From assembly GCF_902141855.1 (NCBI RefSeq), contig NZ_CABFVH010000032.1:1-64000 (forward strand): a stretch of DNA of 64,000 nucleotides, written 5' to 3'. The notes below the pieces were generated by a model that saw only the letters and a program-made list of their open reading frames with translations, did no database searches and was not told where the DNA came from. Source of the DNA: Methylobacterium dankookense (GTDB lineage Bacteria; Pseudomonadota; Alphaproteobacteria; Rhizobiales; Beijerinckiaceae). Shown one piece after another: positions 1 to 8,956 of the stretch (within the stretch, counting starts at the first letter, position 1; every line of letters starts with the position of its first letter). Made by a program: the position numbers and the translations under genes.

Positions 1-325
1 CGCAGCCGCAGAAGCCGTTGCCGCCGATGCGGTGGACCTCGTCCTTCACGTGGATGGCGATGTCGTCCCAGTAGGCGAATTCCTGGGTGATGCGGGCGTA
101 GCTCTCGGGATCGTAGCGCTCGAAGATGTCGAGGGTGGCATCGGAGAACACCACGCCGAAGCCGAAGGTGTCGTCGGCGCGGTTACGCTCGTAGACGGTG
201 ATAGCCGCATCGGGGAAGCGCTTCTTGACGAGGATCGAGAGGTAGAGCCCTGCCGGCCCTGCGCCGACCACGGCGATCCGCAGCGGTGTCCGACGATCCA
301 CGCGTGACGTGCCGACCTCACCCAT
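1..325 (-). CDS. Flavin-dependent aryl-CoA hydroxylase (salicylyl-CoA 5-hydroxylase / 2-aminobenzoyl-CoA monooxygenase type), N-terminal part
   Basis: Only the first 108 residues are inside the window; the gene runs off the left edge. The start ATG is at 325. A Rossmann FAD-binding motif (VVGAGPAGLYLSILVKK) lies near residue 20. It is followed by YERN at the end of beta-2 and by FGFGVVFSDATL, a stretch typical of the bifunctional salicylyl-CoA 5-hydroxylase/2-aminobenzoyl-CoA monooxygenase-reductase proteins (about 770 residues when whole). Those enzymes hydroxylate an aromatic ring after it has been activated as a CoA thioester. The gene diverges from a CoA ligase, thioesterase and RidA gene, which fits one aerobic aromatic-CoA pathway. 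The substrate, salicylate or anthranilate, cannot be told from this fragment. Confidence 0.75.
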   Translation of the reverse strand, partial: MGEVGTSRVDRRTPLRIAVVGAGPAGLYLSILVKKRFPDAAITVYERNRADDTFGFGVVFSDATLDIFERYDPESYARITQEFAYWDDIAIHVKDEVHRIGGNGFCGC

Positions 326-377
326 CGCACTCTCCCAGATTCCACACGGCGGCGCCCAGGCCCCGATATCCTTCAGA

Positions 378-415
378 CTTAAAGCATCTTGCGCGGGCGG
401 GCAATATGCTTTAAG
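378..415. promoter_or_regulatory. 15-bp inverted repeat, probable operator of the divergent aromatic-CoA genes
   Basis: Arms 378-392 and 401-415 are reverse complements with one mismatch (core CTTAAAGCAT) and an 8-bp spacer. The repeat lies between the divergent hydroxylase (start 325) and CoA-ligase (start 469) genes, where a shared operator would be expected. MarR-type regulators commonly control such CoA-ester pathways and bind AT-rich palindromes of this kind. No regulator gene is visible on this side of the window edge, so its identity is inferred. Confidence 0.6.
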
Positions 416-468
416 CCTAAATCAATCGGCGGGCACGGTGTCCGCTGGACGACCATGAGGGCTTCTCC

Positions 469-2139
469 GTGGATGTGATGTCCGAGTCCGGTTCCAGCGT
501 CGATACGTTCGCTCGCGATCATCTGCCCCCGCGCGAGACGTGGCCCGATCTGATCTTCGCACTGCCGGAACTGCTCTATCCACGCCGCCTGAACTGCGTG
601 ACGCAGTTCGTAGACCGCTGGGTCGCCGAGGGGCGCGGCCACGCCCTGTGCCTGATCGGTGAACACGAATCGCTGACCTACCGGCAACTGTTCGAGCGGG
701 TGAACCGCATCGCCAACGTCCTGGTGAACCGTCTCGGGCTGCGTCCCGGCAACCGAGTGCTCCTGCGTTCAGGCAACACGCCGATGATGGTTGCGACTTA
801 CCTCGCGGTGATCAAGGCGGGCGGCATCGTGGTCGCCACCATGCCGCTGCTGCGGGCCCGTGAGATCGCCTATCCGGTGAACAAGGCGCGCATCGCCATC
901 GCGCTGTGCGATTATCGCCTCGCCGAAGAGATGGAAGCGGCACGCGCTCATGCGCCGGGGCTCGAGCGCGTTGTCTATTGGGGCGGGAGCGGCCCGGATT
1001 CGCTCGAAGCCCTGATGGCCGCCGAGAGCCCGGCCTTCACCGCCGCCGACACGGCCGCGGACGACGTCTGCCTCATCGCCTTCACCTCGGGCACGACCGG
1101 CGAGCCCAAGGGGGCGATGCATTTCCACCGCGACATGCTGGCGATCTGCGACACCTATGCCCGCCACGTGGTGCGCGCCGGGCCGGACGACCGCTTCATC
1201 GGCTCGGCCCCCTTCGCCTTCACCTTTGGCCTCGCCATCATCCTGTTCCCGATGCGGGTGGGCGGCTCGGCGGTGGTGCTGGAGAAGGCCGGTCCCGATG
1301 AACTCGCGCAGGCGATCGGGCGTGAGCGGGCCACCGTCTGCTTCACCGCGCCGACGGCCTACCGGTCGATGCTGACCAAGCTCGCGACCTCCGATCTGTC
1401 CTCGCTGCGCCGCTGCATCTCGGCGGGCGAGGCGCTGAACCGGGTAACGTTCGACGCCTGGAAGGCGGCGACCGGCCTCACGCTGCTCGACGGCATCGGC
1501 GGCACCGAGATGCTGCACATCTATCTCGCTTCGCCCGAGGGCGAAGTGCGCCCCGGCGCGACGGGGCGCCCGGTGCCGGGCTACGAGGCGCGCGTGGTGG
1601 ACGAGCAGGGGCAGGAGGTTCCGCCCGGTACCGTCGGGCGGCTGGCCGTACGCGGGCCCACCGGCTGCCGCTATCTCGCCGACCCGCGCCAGGGCACCTA
1701 CGTCGTCGATGGCTGGAACTATCCCGGCGACAGCTATCTCATGGATGAGGACGGCTATTTCTGGTATCAGGCCCGCTGCGACGACATGATCGTCTCTTCC
1801 GGCTACAACATCTCCGGGCCGGAAGTAGAGGCAGCGCTCCTGCGCCATCCGGACGTACTCGAATGCGGCGTCGTCGCCGCGCCAGACCCCGAGCGCGGCA
1901 TGGTCGTCAAGGCCTATGTCGTGGCCGCTCCGGCAGCGAAGGCAGATCCGACCTTCGCCAAGGCGCTCCAAGATTTCGTCAAGGCTGAGATCGCGCCCTA
2001 CAAGTATCCCCGCGCCATCGAGTTCGTCGCAAGCTTGCCGAAGACCGCATCCGGCAAGATCCAGCGGTTCGAACTGCGGCGCCGCGCGGCCGAGGCTGCG
2101 GCCATCCCCACACCGGAGAGCCGCAAGGTGCCCGCGTGA
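469..2139 (+). CDS. Benzoate/2-aminobenzoate-CoA ligase family AMP-binding protein
   Basis: A 556-residue adenylate-forming enzyme that would activate an aromatic acid to its CoA thioester with ATP. The phosphate-binding loop FTSGTTGEPKG lies at residues 205-215. The core motif GWNYPGDSYLMDEDGYFWY and the hinge region (CDDMIVSSGYNISGPEVE) follow, and the C-terminal catalytic lysine is in KTASGKIQR (about K530). Domain order and length match benzoate-CoA and 2-aminobenzoate-CoA ligases. The start is GTG at 469, with GAGGG seven bases upstream; ATG at 478 is an alternative. Its stop overlaps the GTG start of the thioesterase, so the three plus-strand genes form one operon. Beside a 2-aminobenzoyl/salicylyl-CoA hydroxylase, anthranilate or salicylate is the likely substrate. 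Confidence 0.85.
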   Translation: MDVMSESGSSVDTFARDHLPPRETWPDLIFALPELLYPRRLNCVTQFVDRWVAEGRGHALCLIGEHESLTYRQLFERVNRIANVLVNRLGLRPGNRVLLRSGNTPMMVATYLAVIKAGGIVVATMPLLRAREIAYPVNKARIAIALCDYRLAEEMEAARAHAPGLERVVYWGGSGPDSLEALMAAESPAFTAADTAADDVCLIAFTSGTTGEPKGAMHFHRDMLAICDTYARHVVRAGPDDRFIGSAPFAFTFGLAIILFPMRVGGSAVVLEKAGPDELAQAIGRERATVCFTAPTAYRSMLTKLATSDLSSLRRCISAGEALNRVTFDAWKAATGLTLLDGIGGTEMLHIYLASPEGEVRPGATGRPVPGYEARVVDEQGQEVPPGTVGRLAVRGPTGCRYLADPRQGTYVVDGWNYPGDSYLMDEDGYFWYQARCDDMIVSSGYNISGPEVEAALLRHPDVLECGVVAAPDPERGMVVKAYVVAAPAAKADPTFAKALQDFVKAEIAPYKYPRAIEFVASLPKTASGKIQRFELRRRAAEAAAIPTPESRKVPA

Positions 2140-2627
2140 CCGCCGCCCCCCAGACCGGGACAGGGGAGCGGGCGGCGCATGAAGGCCTCTTCGCCGCCGC
2201 CTTGCGCGTTCGCTTCTCGCATTGCGATCCGGCCGGGATCGTCTACTTCCCGCGCTGGTTCGACCTGATGAACGGCGCGGTCGAGGACTGGTTCGGCGAG
2301 GCGCTCGGCCTCGACTACCGGGGCTTCCACCAGCAGCGCGGGATCGGCCTCGGTTATGCCCACGCGCAGGCCGATTTCGTCCGTCCGGGCTTCTGGGGTG
2401 ACGATCTCGACGTGTTCGTGCAGATCGCCCGGATCGGCGGATCCTCCCTCGCCCTCGTCCTGACGGCGTTTCGCGGCGAGGAGATCGTCTTCGCTGCCCG
2501 CCTCGTGATCGTCACCACCTCGCTCGCCGAACGCCGTGCGATTCCCCTTCCCGACGACCTCCGCGCGGCCGCCGAACGCTACCGCGACACGCATCCTGAC
2601 AACCGAGCCTTGGGAGACAATCCGTGA
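2136..2627 (+). CDS. Hotdog-fold acyl-CoA thioesterase (4-hydroxybenzoyl-CoA thioesterase family)
   Basis: A 163-residue protein with the 4HBT signature RFSHCDPAGIVYFPRWF at residues 26-42. The Asp of the CDPAG box (about D31) is the position of the catalytic aspartate in 4-hydroxybenzoyl-CoA thioesterase. It probably hydrolyses an aryl- or acyl-CoA intermediate, or rescues CoA from dead-end thioesters made by the ligase upstream. The GTG start overlaps the ligase stop (GTGA), and its own stop overlaps the next start, so translational coupling is likely. About 25 residues precede the family core, which is slightly longer than usual. Confidence 0.8.
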   Translation: MTAAPQTGTGERAAHEGLFAAALRVRFSHCDPAGIVYFPRWFDLMNGAVEDWFGEALGLDYRGFHQQRGIGLGYAHAQADFVRPGFWGDDLDVFVQIARIGGSSLALVLTAFRGEEIVFAARLVIVTTSLAERRAIPLPDDLRAAAERYRDTHPDNRALGDNP

Positions 2628-3064
2628 GCACGATGATCGATACCGCGAAGGGTAGCGCAGCCGTCCTGCAGCCCGCCGGCTGGCCGACGCCACGGGGCTA
2701 CGCGAACGGCATGGCCGCCTCCGGCCGTGTTGTCGTCACCGGCGGCGTGGTGGGTTGGGACGAGGCGGAGCGCTTCCCCGAGGGCTTCGTCGCCCAGGTG
2801 CAGCAGGCGCTTCGGAACATCCGCGCCATCCTCGCCGAGGGGGGCGCCGAGCCGCGCCATCTCGTACGGCTCACTTGGTACGTCACCGACATGGACGCCT
2901 ATCTCGAAGCCCGCCGAGATCTCGGTGGCGTCTACCGCGACGTCTTCGGCCAGCACTTTCCCGCCATGGCGCTCGTTCAGGTCGTCCGCCTGGTCGAAGC
3001 CCAGGCTCTGGTCGAAATCGAAGCGACGGCGGTCGTGCCGGAGGCAGGCGCGTACCAAAAATGA
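2624..3064 (+). CDS. RidA/YjgF family protein
   Basis: A 146-residue single-domain Rid protein that fits the fold throughout (SGRVVVTGGVVGWDEAERFPEG, then HLVRLTWYVTDMDAY and the C-terminal VEIEATAVVP). RidA proteins hydrolyse reactive enamine/imine intermediates. The place where canonical RidA has its substrate-binding arginine reads PAMALVQVVRL, with no Arg before the VxV strand. This suggests a non-archetypal Rid subfamily whose activity may differ. The GTG start overlaps the thioesterase stop; ATG at 2633 is possible. A Rid protein in an aromatic-CoA cluster fits a pathway that passes through an amino-substituted intermediate such as 2-aminobenzoyl-CoA. Confidence 0.8.
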   Translation: MSTMIDTAKGSAAVLQPAGWPTPRGYANGMAASGRVVVTGGVVGWDEAERFPEGFVAQVQQALRNIRAILAEGGAEPRHLVRLTWYVTDMDAYLEARRDLGGVYRDVFGQHFPAMALVQVVRLVEAQALVEIEATAVVPEAGAYQK

Positions 3065-3317
3065 GTGGGTCGCAGAACGGTTCTCGTGAAACCCGACCAA
3101 CTGCGGTCGCGTGTTTTGGAGCTGATGCCGAGCTTTTGCAGGGTGGCGCGCACCGGCAGGTAGGACAATCCGCGGACCGGCGCCTGACAGGGTCCGGCGG
3201 TGATCCGCCCAGATCGAAGTGGTCCGCCCGACAGACCACCCCGATGTCGCTTCCAAAGCGGAACCCTCTGCAGCCTCGACCGCAAAGCCGACTTGTTCGC
3301 AACGGGGACCGAAGCCG
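3065..3317. other. Gene-free gap between the rid and RND genes, possible degraded sequence
   Basis: The stretch lies between two convergent genes and has no convincing gene. The minus strand reads YLPVRATLQKLGISSK without an initiation context, which looks more like a decayed coding fragment than an active gene. I could not assign it to a family. Confidence 0.3.
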
Positions 3318-6300
3318 CTACGCAGCGTGCCCGATGCTGTCTCCGCCGGTGATCGGTGCGCCTGCACCGTGGTGCTTGAGCGGGCGGTTGCCGGAGAGGC
3401 GGCGCAGCAGCACGTAGAAGACCGGCGTCAGGAACAGGCCGAAGGCGGTCACGCCGATCATGCCGGAGAAGACCGCGACGCCCATGGCGCTGCGCATCTC
3501 CGAGCCGGCCCCGGTCGCGGTGACCAGCGGCAGCACGCCCATGATGAAGGCCATCGAGGTCATCAGGATCGGGCGCAGGCGCAGTCGGCTGGCCTCGATG
3601 GCGGCCTGGATCGGGCTGCGGCCGGCAAATTCCAGCTCGCGGGCGAATTCCACGATCAGGATGGCGTTCTTGGCCGAGAGGCCGACCAGCACGATCAGGC
3701 CGATCTGCGTGAAGACGTTGTTGTCGCCCGCCGAGAGCCAGACCCCGAACATGGCAGCCAGCAGGCCCATCGGCACGATCAGCAGGATGGCGAGGGGCAG
3801 GGCGAGGCTCTCGTACTGTGCGGCGAGCACGAGGAAGACCAGTAGCAGCGCCAGCGGGAAGACCCAGACACCGGAATTGCCGGCGATGAACTCCTGATAG
3901 GTCAGGTCGGTCCACTCGAAGGCGAAGCCGCGCGGCAGGGTCTCGGCGGCGATGCGCGCCGCGGCCGCTTGGGCCTGGCCCGAGGAATAGCCGGGGGCTG
4001 CGCCCGCGTTGATGTCGGCGGAGAGGAAGCCGTTGTAGCGCATGGCCCGTTCCGGTCCCGCGGTCTGGCGGACGTGCAGCAGGGCCGAGAGCGGCACCAT
4101 CTCGCCCGATCCGGCCCGGACCTTCAGCAGCCCGACATCGTCCTGGCGGGCGCGAAAGGGCGCGTCGGCCTGGACGCGGACCGAGTAGGTGCGGCCGAAC
4201 TTGTTGAAGTCGTTGACGTAGAGCGATCCGAGATAGATCTGCAGCGTGTCGAACACGTCGGTGACCGGAATGCGGAGCTGGCGCGCCTTGGTCCGGTCGA
4301 TATCGGCGAAGAGCTGCGGCACGTTCATCTGGAAGCTCGAGAACAGGCCGACCAGTTCCGGCGCCTGCGCGGCCTTGGCCATGAACGCCTTGGTCGCCTC
4401 GTTCAGCGCCTCGTAGCCGAGGCCGGCGCGATCCTCGATCTGGAGCTTGAAGCCGCCGATGGTGCCCAGGCCGTTGACCGGCGGGGGCGGGAACATCGCG
4501 ATGAAGGCCTCCGGAATCGCGGCGTACTTCTTGTTGAGCGATTGCGCGATGGCCGCGCCGGTGAGCGACGGATCCTTGCGCTCCGCGAAGGGCTTGAGCG
4601 TCGAGAACACGATTCCCGAATTCGACGAGTTGGTGAAGCCGTTGATCGACAGCCCCGGGAAGGCGACGGCGCTCTCGACGCCGGGCTCCTTCAGGGCGAT
4701 CTCGCTCATCGTGCGGATCACCGCCTCGGTCCGGTCGAGGGTGGCGCCGTCGGGCAGTTGCGCGAAGCCGACGAGGTACTGCTTGTCCTGGCCCGGCACG
4801 AAGCCGCCGGGGATCTGGCGGAACAGCACCACGGTCACGCCGACGAGGACGAGGTAGACGACCATCATCGTTGCCTTCCGCGAGACGACGAAGCCGACGC
4901 CGTGCCCGTAGCCGTCGGAGGCGCGCCCGAAGGCGCGGTTGAAGCGGCGGAAGAACCAGCCGAGCAGGGTGTCGAGCACGCGGGTCAGCCGGTCCTTCGG
5001 GGCGTGATGATCCTTGAGCAGGAGCGCCGAGAGGGCCGGCGACAGGGTCAGGGAGTTGATCGCCGAGATCACCGTCGAGATCGCGATGGTCAGGGCGAAC
5101 TGCTTGTAGAACTGGCCGGTCAGGCCGCTGATGAAGGCGAGCGGCACGAACACGGCGACGAGGACGAGCGCGATGGCGATGATCGGTCCCGAGACCTCGC
5201 GCATGGCCTGGTAGCTCGCCTCGCGCGGCGACAGGCCCGCCTCGATGTTGCGCTCGACATTCTCGACCACGACGATGGCGTCGTCGACGACGATGCCGAT
5301 GGCGAGCACGAGCCCGAACAGGCTCAGCGCGTTGATCGAGAAGCCGAAGGCATGCATCACCGCGAAGGTGCCGACGATGGAGACCGGCACGGCGAGCAGC
5401 GGGATGATCGAGGCCCGCCAGGTCTGCAGGAACAGGATCACCACGAGGACGACGAGGGCGATCGCCTCCAGCAGCGTGTGGATCACCGCCTCGATCGAGG
5501 CGCGCACGAACTGCGTCGGGTCGTAGACGATCTGGTAGTCGACCCCTTCCGGCATGTTCTTCTTGATCTCGGCCATGGTCCGGCGGACCTCGTCCGAGAT
5601 CTGGATCGCGTTGGAGCCCGGCGATTGCGAGATCGGGATCGCCACCGCCGACTTGTTGTCGAGGAGCGAGCGGAGCGCATAGTCAGAGGCGCCGAGCTCG
5701 ATCCGGGCGATGTCGCGCAGCCGCGTGATCTCGCCCTCCGGCCCGGTCTTCACGACGATGTCGCCGAACTGCTCCTCGCTGGTGAGGCGCCCCTCCGCGT
5801 TGAGGGAGAGTTGCAGGTCGAGGCCGGGCACGGCAGGCGAGGCGCCGATGACGCCGGCTGCCGCCTCCACGTTCTGCGCCTGGATCTCGCGCACCACGTC
5901 GCCCGCCGACAGGCCGTGCTCGGCGACCCGCTGCGGGTCGAGCCAGATCCGCATCGCGTAGTCGCCGGAGCCGAACAGCTGCACCTGCCCGACGCCGTCG
6001 AGGCGGGCGAGGCGGTCCTTGATGTTCAGCACCGCGTAGTTGCGGAGATACGTCATGTCGTAGCGCCCGTTGGGCGAGACGAGATGCACGACCATGGTGA
6101 GATCGGGCGAGGACTTCACCGTGACGATGCCGAGCTGGCGCACGATGGCCGGCAGGCGCGGCTCGGCCTGCGAGACGCGGTTCTGGACGAGCTGCTGCGC
6201 CTTGTCCGGGTCGGTGCCGAGCCGGAAGGTGACGGTCAGCGTCATGATGCCGTCCGTCGTGGCCTGGCTCGACATGTAGAGCATGCCCTCGACGCCGTTG

Positions 6301-6512
6301 ATCTGCTCCTCGATCGGCGTCGCCACCGTCTCGACGATGACCTTCGGGTTGGCGCCCGGGAAGGTCGCGCGCACCACCACCGAGGGGGGCACCACGTCCG
6401 GATACTCGGAGATCGGCATCGCGAAGAGCGAGATGAGGCCGCCGATGAAGATGAGCACCGAGAGCACGCCCGCGAAGATCGGACGGTCGATGAAGAACTT
6501 GGAGAGGTTCAT
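3318..6512 (-). CDS. RND multidrug efflux permease (AcrB/MexF type)
   Basis: A 1064-residue inner-membrane HAE1-family proton antiporter, full length for the family. The N-terminus (FFIDRPIFAGVLSVLIFIGG) is the standard first helix. The TM4 proton-relay pair is present as D410-D411 in IGIVVDDAIVVVENVE, followed by the usual periplasmic docking halves and a second six-helix set near the C-terminus. The sequence is closer to MexF/BepE than to AcrB, for example SEYPDVVPPSVVVRATFPGA. It is co-directional with the membrane-fusion gene 103 bases upstream, forming a mexEF-like operon without its own outer-membrane gene. Expression is probably controlled by the divergent TetR gene at 7961. Confidence 0.92.
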   Translation of the reverse strand: MNLSKFFIDRPIFAGVLSVLIFIGGLISLFAMPISEYPDVVPPSVVVRATFPGANPKVIVETVATPIEEQINGVEGMLYMSSQATTDGIMTLTVTFRLGTDPDKAQQLVQNRVSQAEPRLPAIVRQLGIVTVKSSPDLTMVVHLVSPNGRYDMTYLRNYAVLNIKDRLARLDGVGQVQLFGSGDYAMRIWLDPQRVAEHGLSAGDVVREIQAQNVEAAAGVIGASPAVPGLDLQLSLNAEGRLTSEEQFGDIVVKTGPEGEITRLRDIARIELGASDYALRSLLDNKSAVAIPISQSPGSNAIQISDEVRRTMAEIKKNMPEGVDYQIVYDPTQFVRASIEAVIHTLLEAIALVVLVVILFLQTWRASIIPLLAVPVSIVGTFAVMHAFGFSINALSLFGLVLAIGIVVDDAIVVVENVERNIEAGLSPREASYQAMREVSGPIIAIALVLVAVFVPLAFISGLTGQFYKQFALTIAISTVISAINSLTLSPALSALLLKDHHAPKDRLTRVLDTLLGWFFRRFNRAFGRASDGYGHGVGFVVSRKATMMVVYLVLVGVTVVLFRQIPGGFVPGQDKQYLVGFAQLPDGATLDRTEAVIRTMSEIALKEPGVESAVAFPGLSINGFTNSSNSGIVFSTLKPFAERKDPSLTGAAIAQSLNKKYAAIPEAFIAMFPPPPVNGLGTIGGFKLQIEDRAGLGYEALNEATKAFMAKAAQAPELVGLFSSFQMNVPQLFADIDRTKARQLRIPVTDVFDTLQIYLGSLYVNDFNKFGRTYSVRVQADAPFRARQDDVGLLKVRAGSGEMVPLSALLHVRQTAGPERAMRYNGFLSADINAGAAPGYSSGQAQAAAARIAAETLPRGFAFEWTDLTYQEFIAGNSGVWVFPLALLLVFLVLAAQYESLALPLAILLIVPMGLLAAMFGVWLSAGDNNVFTQIGLIVLVGLSAKNAILIVEFARELEFAGRSPIQAAIEASRLRLRPILMTSMAFIMGVLPLVTATGAGSEMRSAMGVAVFSGMIGVTAFGLFLTPVFYVLLRRLSGNRPLKHHGAGAPITGGDSIGHAA

Positions 6513-6615
6513 GTCGCCCTCCGGGGGCGGGGATCGGGCGCAAGAGGGCCGGGCGGCCGCCGGGGGGCGGTCGCGGGTCTTGTCCCGGAAGCGGAGGTGG
6601 CGGTGAGGCGGGGGG

Positions 6616-7872
6616 TCAGCGCTCGGCGAGCTGGCGCGTCCCGGGGGCCGTCGGCGCGCGGACGCCCATCGCCACCGGCTCGGGGCGCAGGAGGCTCCCG
6701 GGGCGGATGCGCTGCAATCCGTTGACGACGATGCGCTCCCCGGCGGAGAGGCCCGAGGTCACGACGCGCAGGCCCTCGACCGCACGGCCGAGGGTGACGG
6801 CACGGAACGCGGCGCGGTCATCCGCCCCGACCACGAGCACGAACCTCTTGTCCTGATCGGTGCCGACCGCCCGCTCGTCGACGAGGAGCAGCCGCTCGGG
6901 CACGGACTGGCCGAGCCGCATCCGCGCGAACTGGCCGGGGATGAGGTGGCCGTCCCCGTTGGCGAAGGTGGCGCGCACCCGGACCGTGCCGCTGCGCGCA
7001 TCGACCTTGTTGTCGATGAATTGCAGATGCCCGCGAGCCCGCGTCCCCTCCGCCGTCTCCATCTCGACCGGGATGCGGTCGAGCTTGCCGCGCCCGCCCG
7101 CGGGTTCGGCGATCGCGGAGAGCGCCTTCAGGACGACGGCCTCGTCCGCGTCGAAGCTCGCATAGACCGGATCCACCGAGACGAGGGTGGTGAGCACCGC
7201 GGCCCCCGCTCCCGTGGCCACGAGGTTGCCCGGCGTGATCTCGCGGCGCCCGACACGCCCGCCCACCGCGGCCCGGACCTGGGTGTAGCTCAGGTTCAGG
7301 CGTGCGGCCTCCAGCGCCGCCTTGGCCGCGTCGAGGCTCGCCTTCGCCTCCTTGAAGGCGTTGGCGCGCACGTCGAGGTCGCGCGCCGTGACGATCTGCT
7401 GGTCTGAGAGCCTGCGCCCGCGCTCCAGATCGCTCGCGGTCAGGGCGACGCGCGCCTCGGCACCGGCCTGCTGGGCCTCCAGGCGCTGGACCTCCGCCGC
7501 ATAGGGCGCCGGATCGATGGTCACGAGGAGGTCGCCGGCCTTGACCAGTTCGCCCTCGACGAAGTGCGTGGCCTGGATTGCGCCGCCGACGCGGGCCCGC
7601 ACGTCGATGCGGTCGACGGCTTCGAGCCGGCCCGAGAACGCGTCCCAGAGGATCACGTCACGCGGCTCGACGGTGGCGACCGAGGCCGGCGCGGCCTGCT
7701 CGGGCTGCGGCGTCGCGGCGACCGCCGCGTTCCCTTCGAAGAGCGTCGCCGGGAGGAAGGGATAGGCGACCCCCGCCAGCAGGGTGAGGACGAGGCCGAT
7801 CCCGGCGCTGCGCCGGACCAGGAATTGGCCTAGGGAAGTGTCGCGACGAGGATCCACGGCCGGCTCTGACAT
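6616..7872 (-). CDS. RND efflux membrane fusion protein (AcrA/MexE type)
   Basis: A 418-residue periplasmic adaptor. An N-terminal membrane anchor (residues about 25-45) is followed by a biotinyl-lipoyl segment (VRARVGGAIQATHFVEGELVKAGDLL). A coiled-coil hairpin (about 110-190) and the second half-lipoyl motif (YTQVRAAVGGRVGRREITPGN) come next, then beta-barrel and membrane-proximal domains. It would connect the RND permease to a TolC-type channel encoded elsewhere. The start ATG at 7872 adjoins an imperfect palindrome that may be its operator. It is the first gene of the efflux operon. Confidence 0.9.
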   Translation of the reverse strand: MSEPAVDPRRDTSLGQFLVRRSAGIGLVLTLLAGVAYPFLPATLFEGNAAVAATPQPEQAAPASVATVEPRDVILWDAFSGRLEAVDRIDVRARVGGAIQATHFVEGELVKAGDLLVTIDPAPYAAEVQRLEAQQAGAEARVALTASDLERGRRLSDQQIVTARDLDVRANAFKEAKASLDAAKAALEAARLNLSYTQVRAAVGGRVGRREITPGNLVATGAGAAVLTTLVSVDPVYASFDADEAVVLKALSAIAEPAGGRGKLDRIPVEMETAEGTRARGHLQFIDNKVDARSGTVRVRATFANGDGHLIPGQFARMRLGQSVPERLLLVDERAVGTDQDKRFVLVVGADDRAAFRAVTLGRAVEGLRVVTSGLSAGERIVVNGLQRIRPGSLLRPEPVAMGVRAPTAPGTRQLAER

Positions 7873-7892
7873 ATGTATGGTTCGCTACACAT
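7873..7892. promoter_or_regulatory. Imperfect palindrome, candidate TetR operator
   Basis: ATGTATGG at 7873-7880 faces CTACACAT at 7885-7892 as an imperfect inverted repeat. A related GTAT-centred sequence occurs on the other strand at 7926-7939. Both lie in the 88-bp gap between the divergent efflux operon and its TetR gene, where such repressors usually bind. The matches are partial, so this is a suggestion from position and symmetry. Confidence 0.4.
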
Positions 7893-7960
7893 GTCGGCAT
7901 GGACGCGGCGCGTCAAGAGACTTATCTACCACTCGATACAAAAGTTGGAGCCCGCGGACA

Positions 7961-8575
7961 ATGGCAATGGGGCGGCCCCGGTCCTTTGACACGGACACGG
8001 CCCTCGACGAGGCGATGGAGGTGTTCTGGCGCCACGGCTATGACGGCGCGAGCCTCGCCATGCTGACCAAGGCGATGGGCATCAAGCCGCCGAGCCTCTA
8101 CGCGGCCTTCGGCAGCAAGGAGGGACTGCTCAAGGCGGCCCTCGACCGCTACGCGCAACGCCGCTCCGAGCACATGCGCTACGTGCTGGCGGGGGCGAGC
8201 GCGCGCGAGGTGGCCGAGCGCTTCCTGAGCAGCATCGCCGAGAGCCACACGGATCCGGCCAATCCGCCCGGCTGCCTGCTGGTCCAGGGCGGCCTCGCCT
8301 GCGGCGAGGGCTCCGAGAACATCCCGTTCGAGCTGGCGTCGCGGCGCGCGCTGACCGAGACCGAGCTGCGCGAGCGCTTCGTTCAGGCGAAGCGGGACGG
8401 CGACCTTGCGGATGCCGCCGATCCGGCGGCGCTCGCGCGGTTCCTCTCGACGGTCGCCTCGGGCATGGGCGTCCTCGCCTCGTCCGGAGCCGACCGGGAC
8501 GCCTTGCGGGAGGTCGCGCGTGTCTCCCTCAGCGCGTTTCCGGGCCAGGACGAGACGCGGACCGCGGCTCCCTGA
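7961..8575 (+). CDS. TetR/AcrR family transcriptional repressor
   Basis: A 204-residue regulator. The N-terminal helix-turn-helix is clear (ALDEAMEVFWRHGYDGAS, then LTKAMGIKPPSLYAAFGSK), and the C-terminal ligand domain resembles the TetR_C_11/16 type (PPGCLLVQGGLACGEGSE). It diverges from the MexEF-like pump and most likely represses it until a pump substrate binds. The start was placed at ATG 7961, with GGAG ten bases upstream; ATG at 7967 is equally possible. A longer upstream reading frame exists but lacks family similarity. Confidence 0.88.
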   Translation: MAMGRPRSFDTDTALDEAMEVFWRHGYDGASLAMLTKAMGIKPPSLYAAFGSKEGLLKAALDRYAQRRSEHMRYVLAGASAREVAERFLSSIAESHTDPANPPGCLLVQGGLACGEGSENIPFELASRRALTETELRERFVQAKRDGDLADAADPAALARFLSTVASGMGVLASSGADRDALREVARVSLSAFPGQDETRTAAP

Positions 8576-8799
8576 GGATGTGATCGACCCTGCACCAGCT
8601 TCGAGCTTGGACCACCGCATGCGGGCCGATCCGTCGACCGGCGGCGGCTTCGCGGCGTTCGCGTGATCGAGCGCTTCCCTTGGATTTCGATTGGTTTGTT
8701 CCACCCGGCCATGGCGCGCGGCGCATTGTTACGCCACCCGTGTCGCCGAAACGGCCTGGTTGCGCGTAAGTCTTTGATACCGCTTGCTGCTCAGGAGAT

Positions 8800-8874
<75 letters not shown>

Positions 8875-8956
8875 CCGGGAGCCGGGGCTGTCTAGCCGTG
8901 GATCCGGCCCCTGGCAACAGCTATGAGCGCGGGAACGAGTATCGGAGGAGGTCGGG

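Noticed and set aside
3065-3317. Transposase or integrase fragment reading YLPVRATLQKLGISSK
   Set aside because: It is too short and no family can be named.
3969-6725. A 918-residue plus-strand frame opposite the RND permease
   Set aside because: Composition is Arg/Asp/Glu-rich without motifs, and the minus strand carries a full-length AcrB-type protein.
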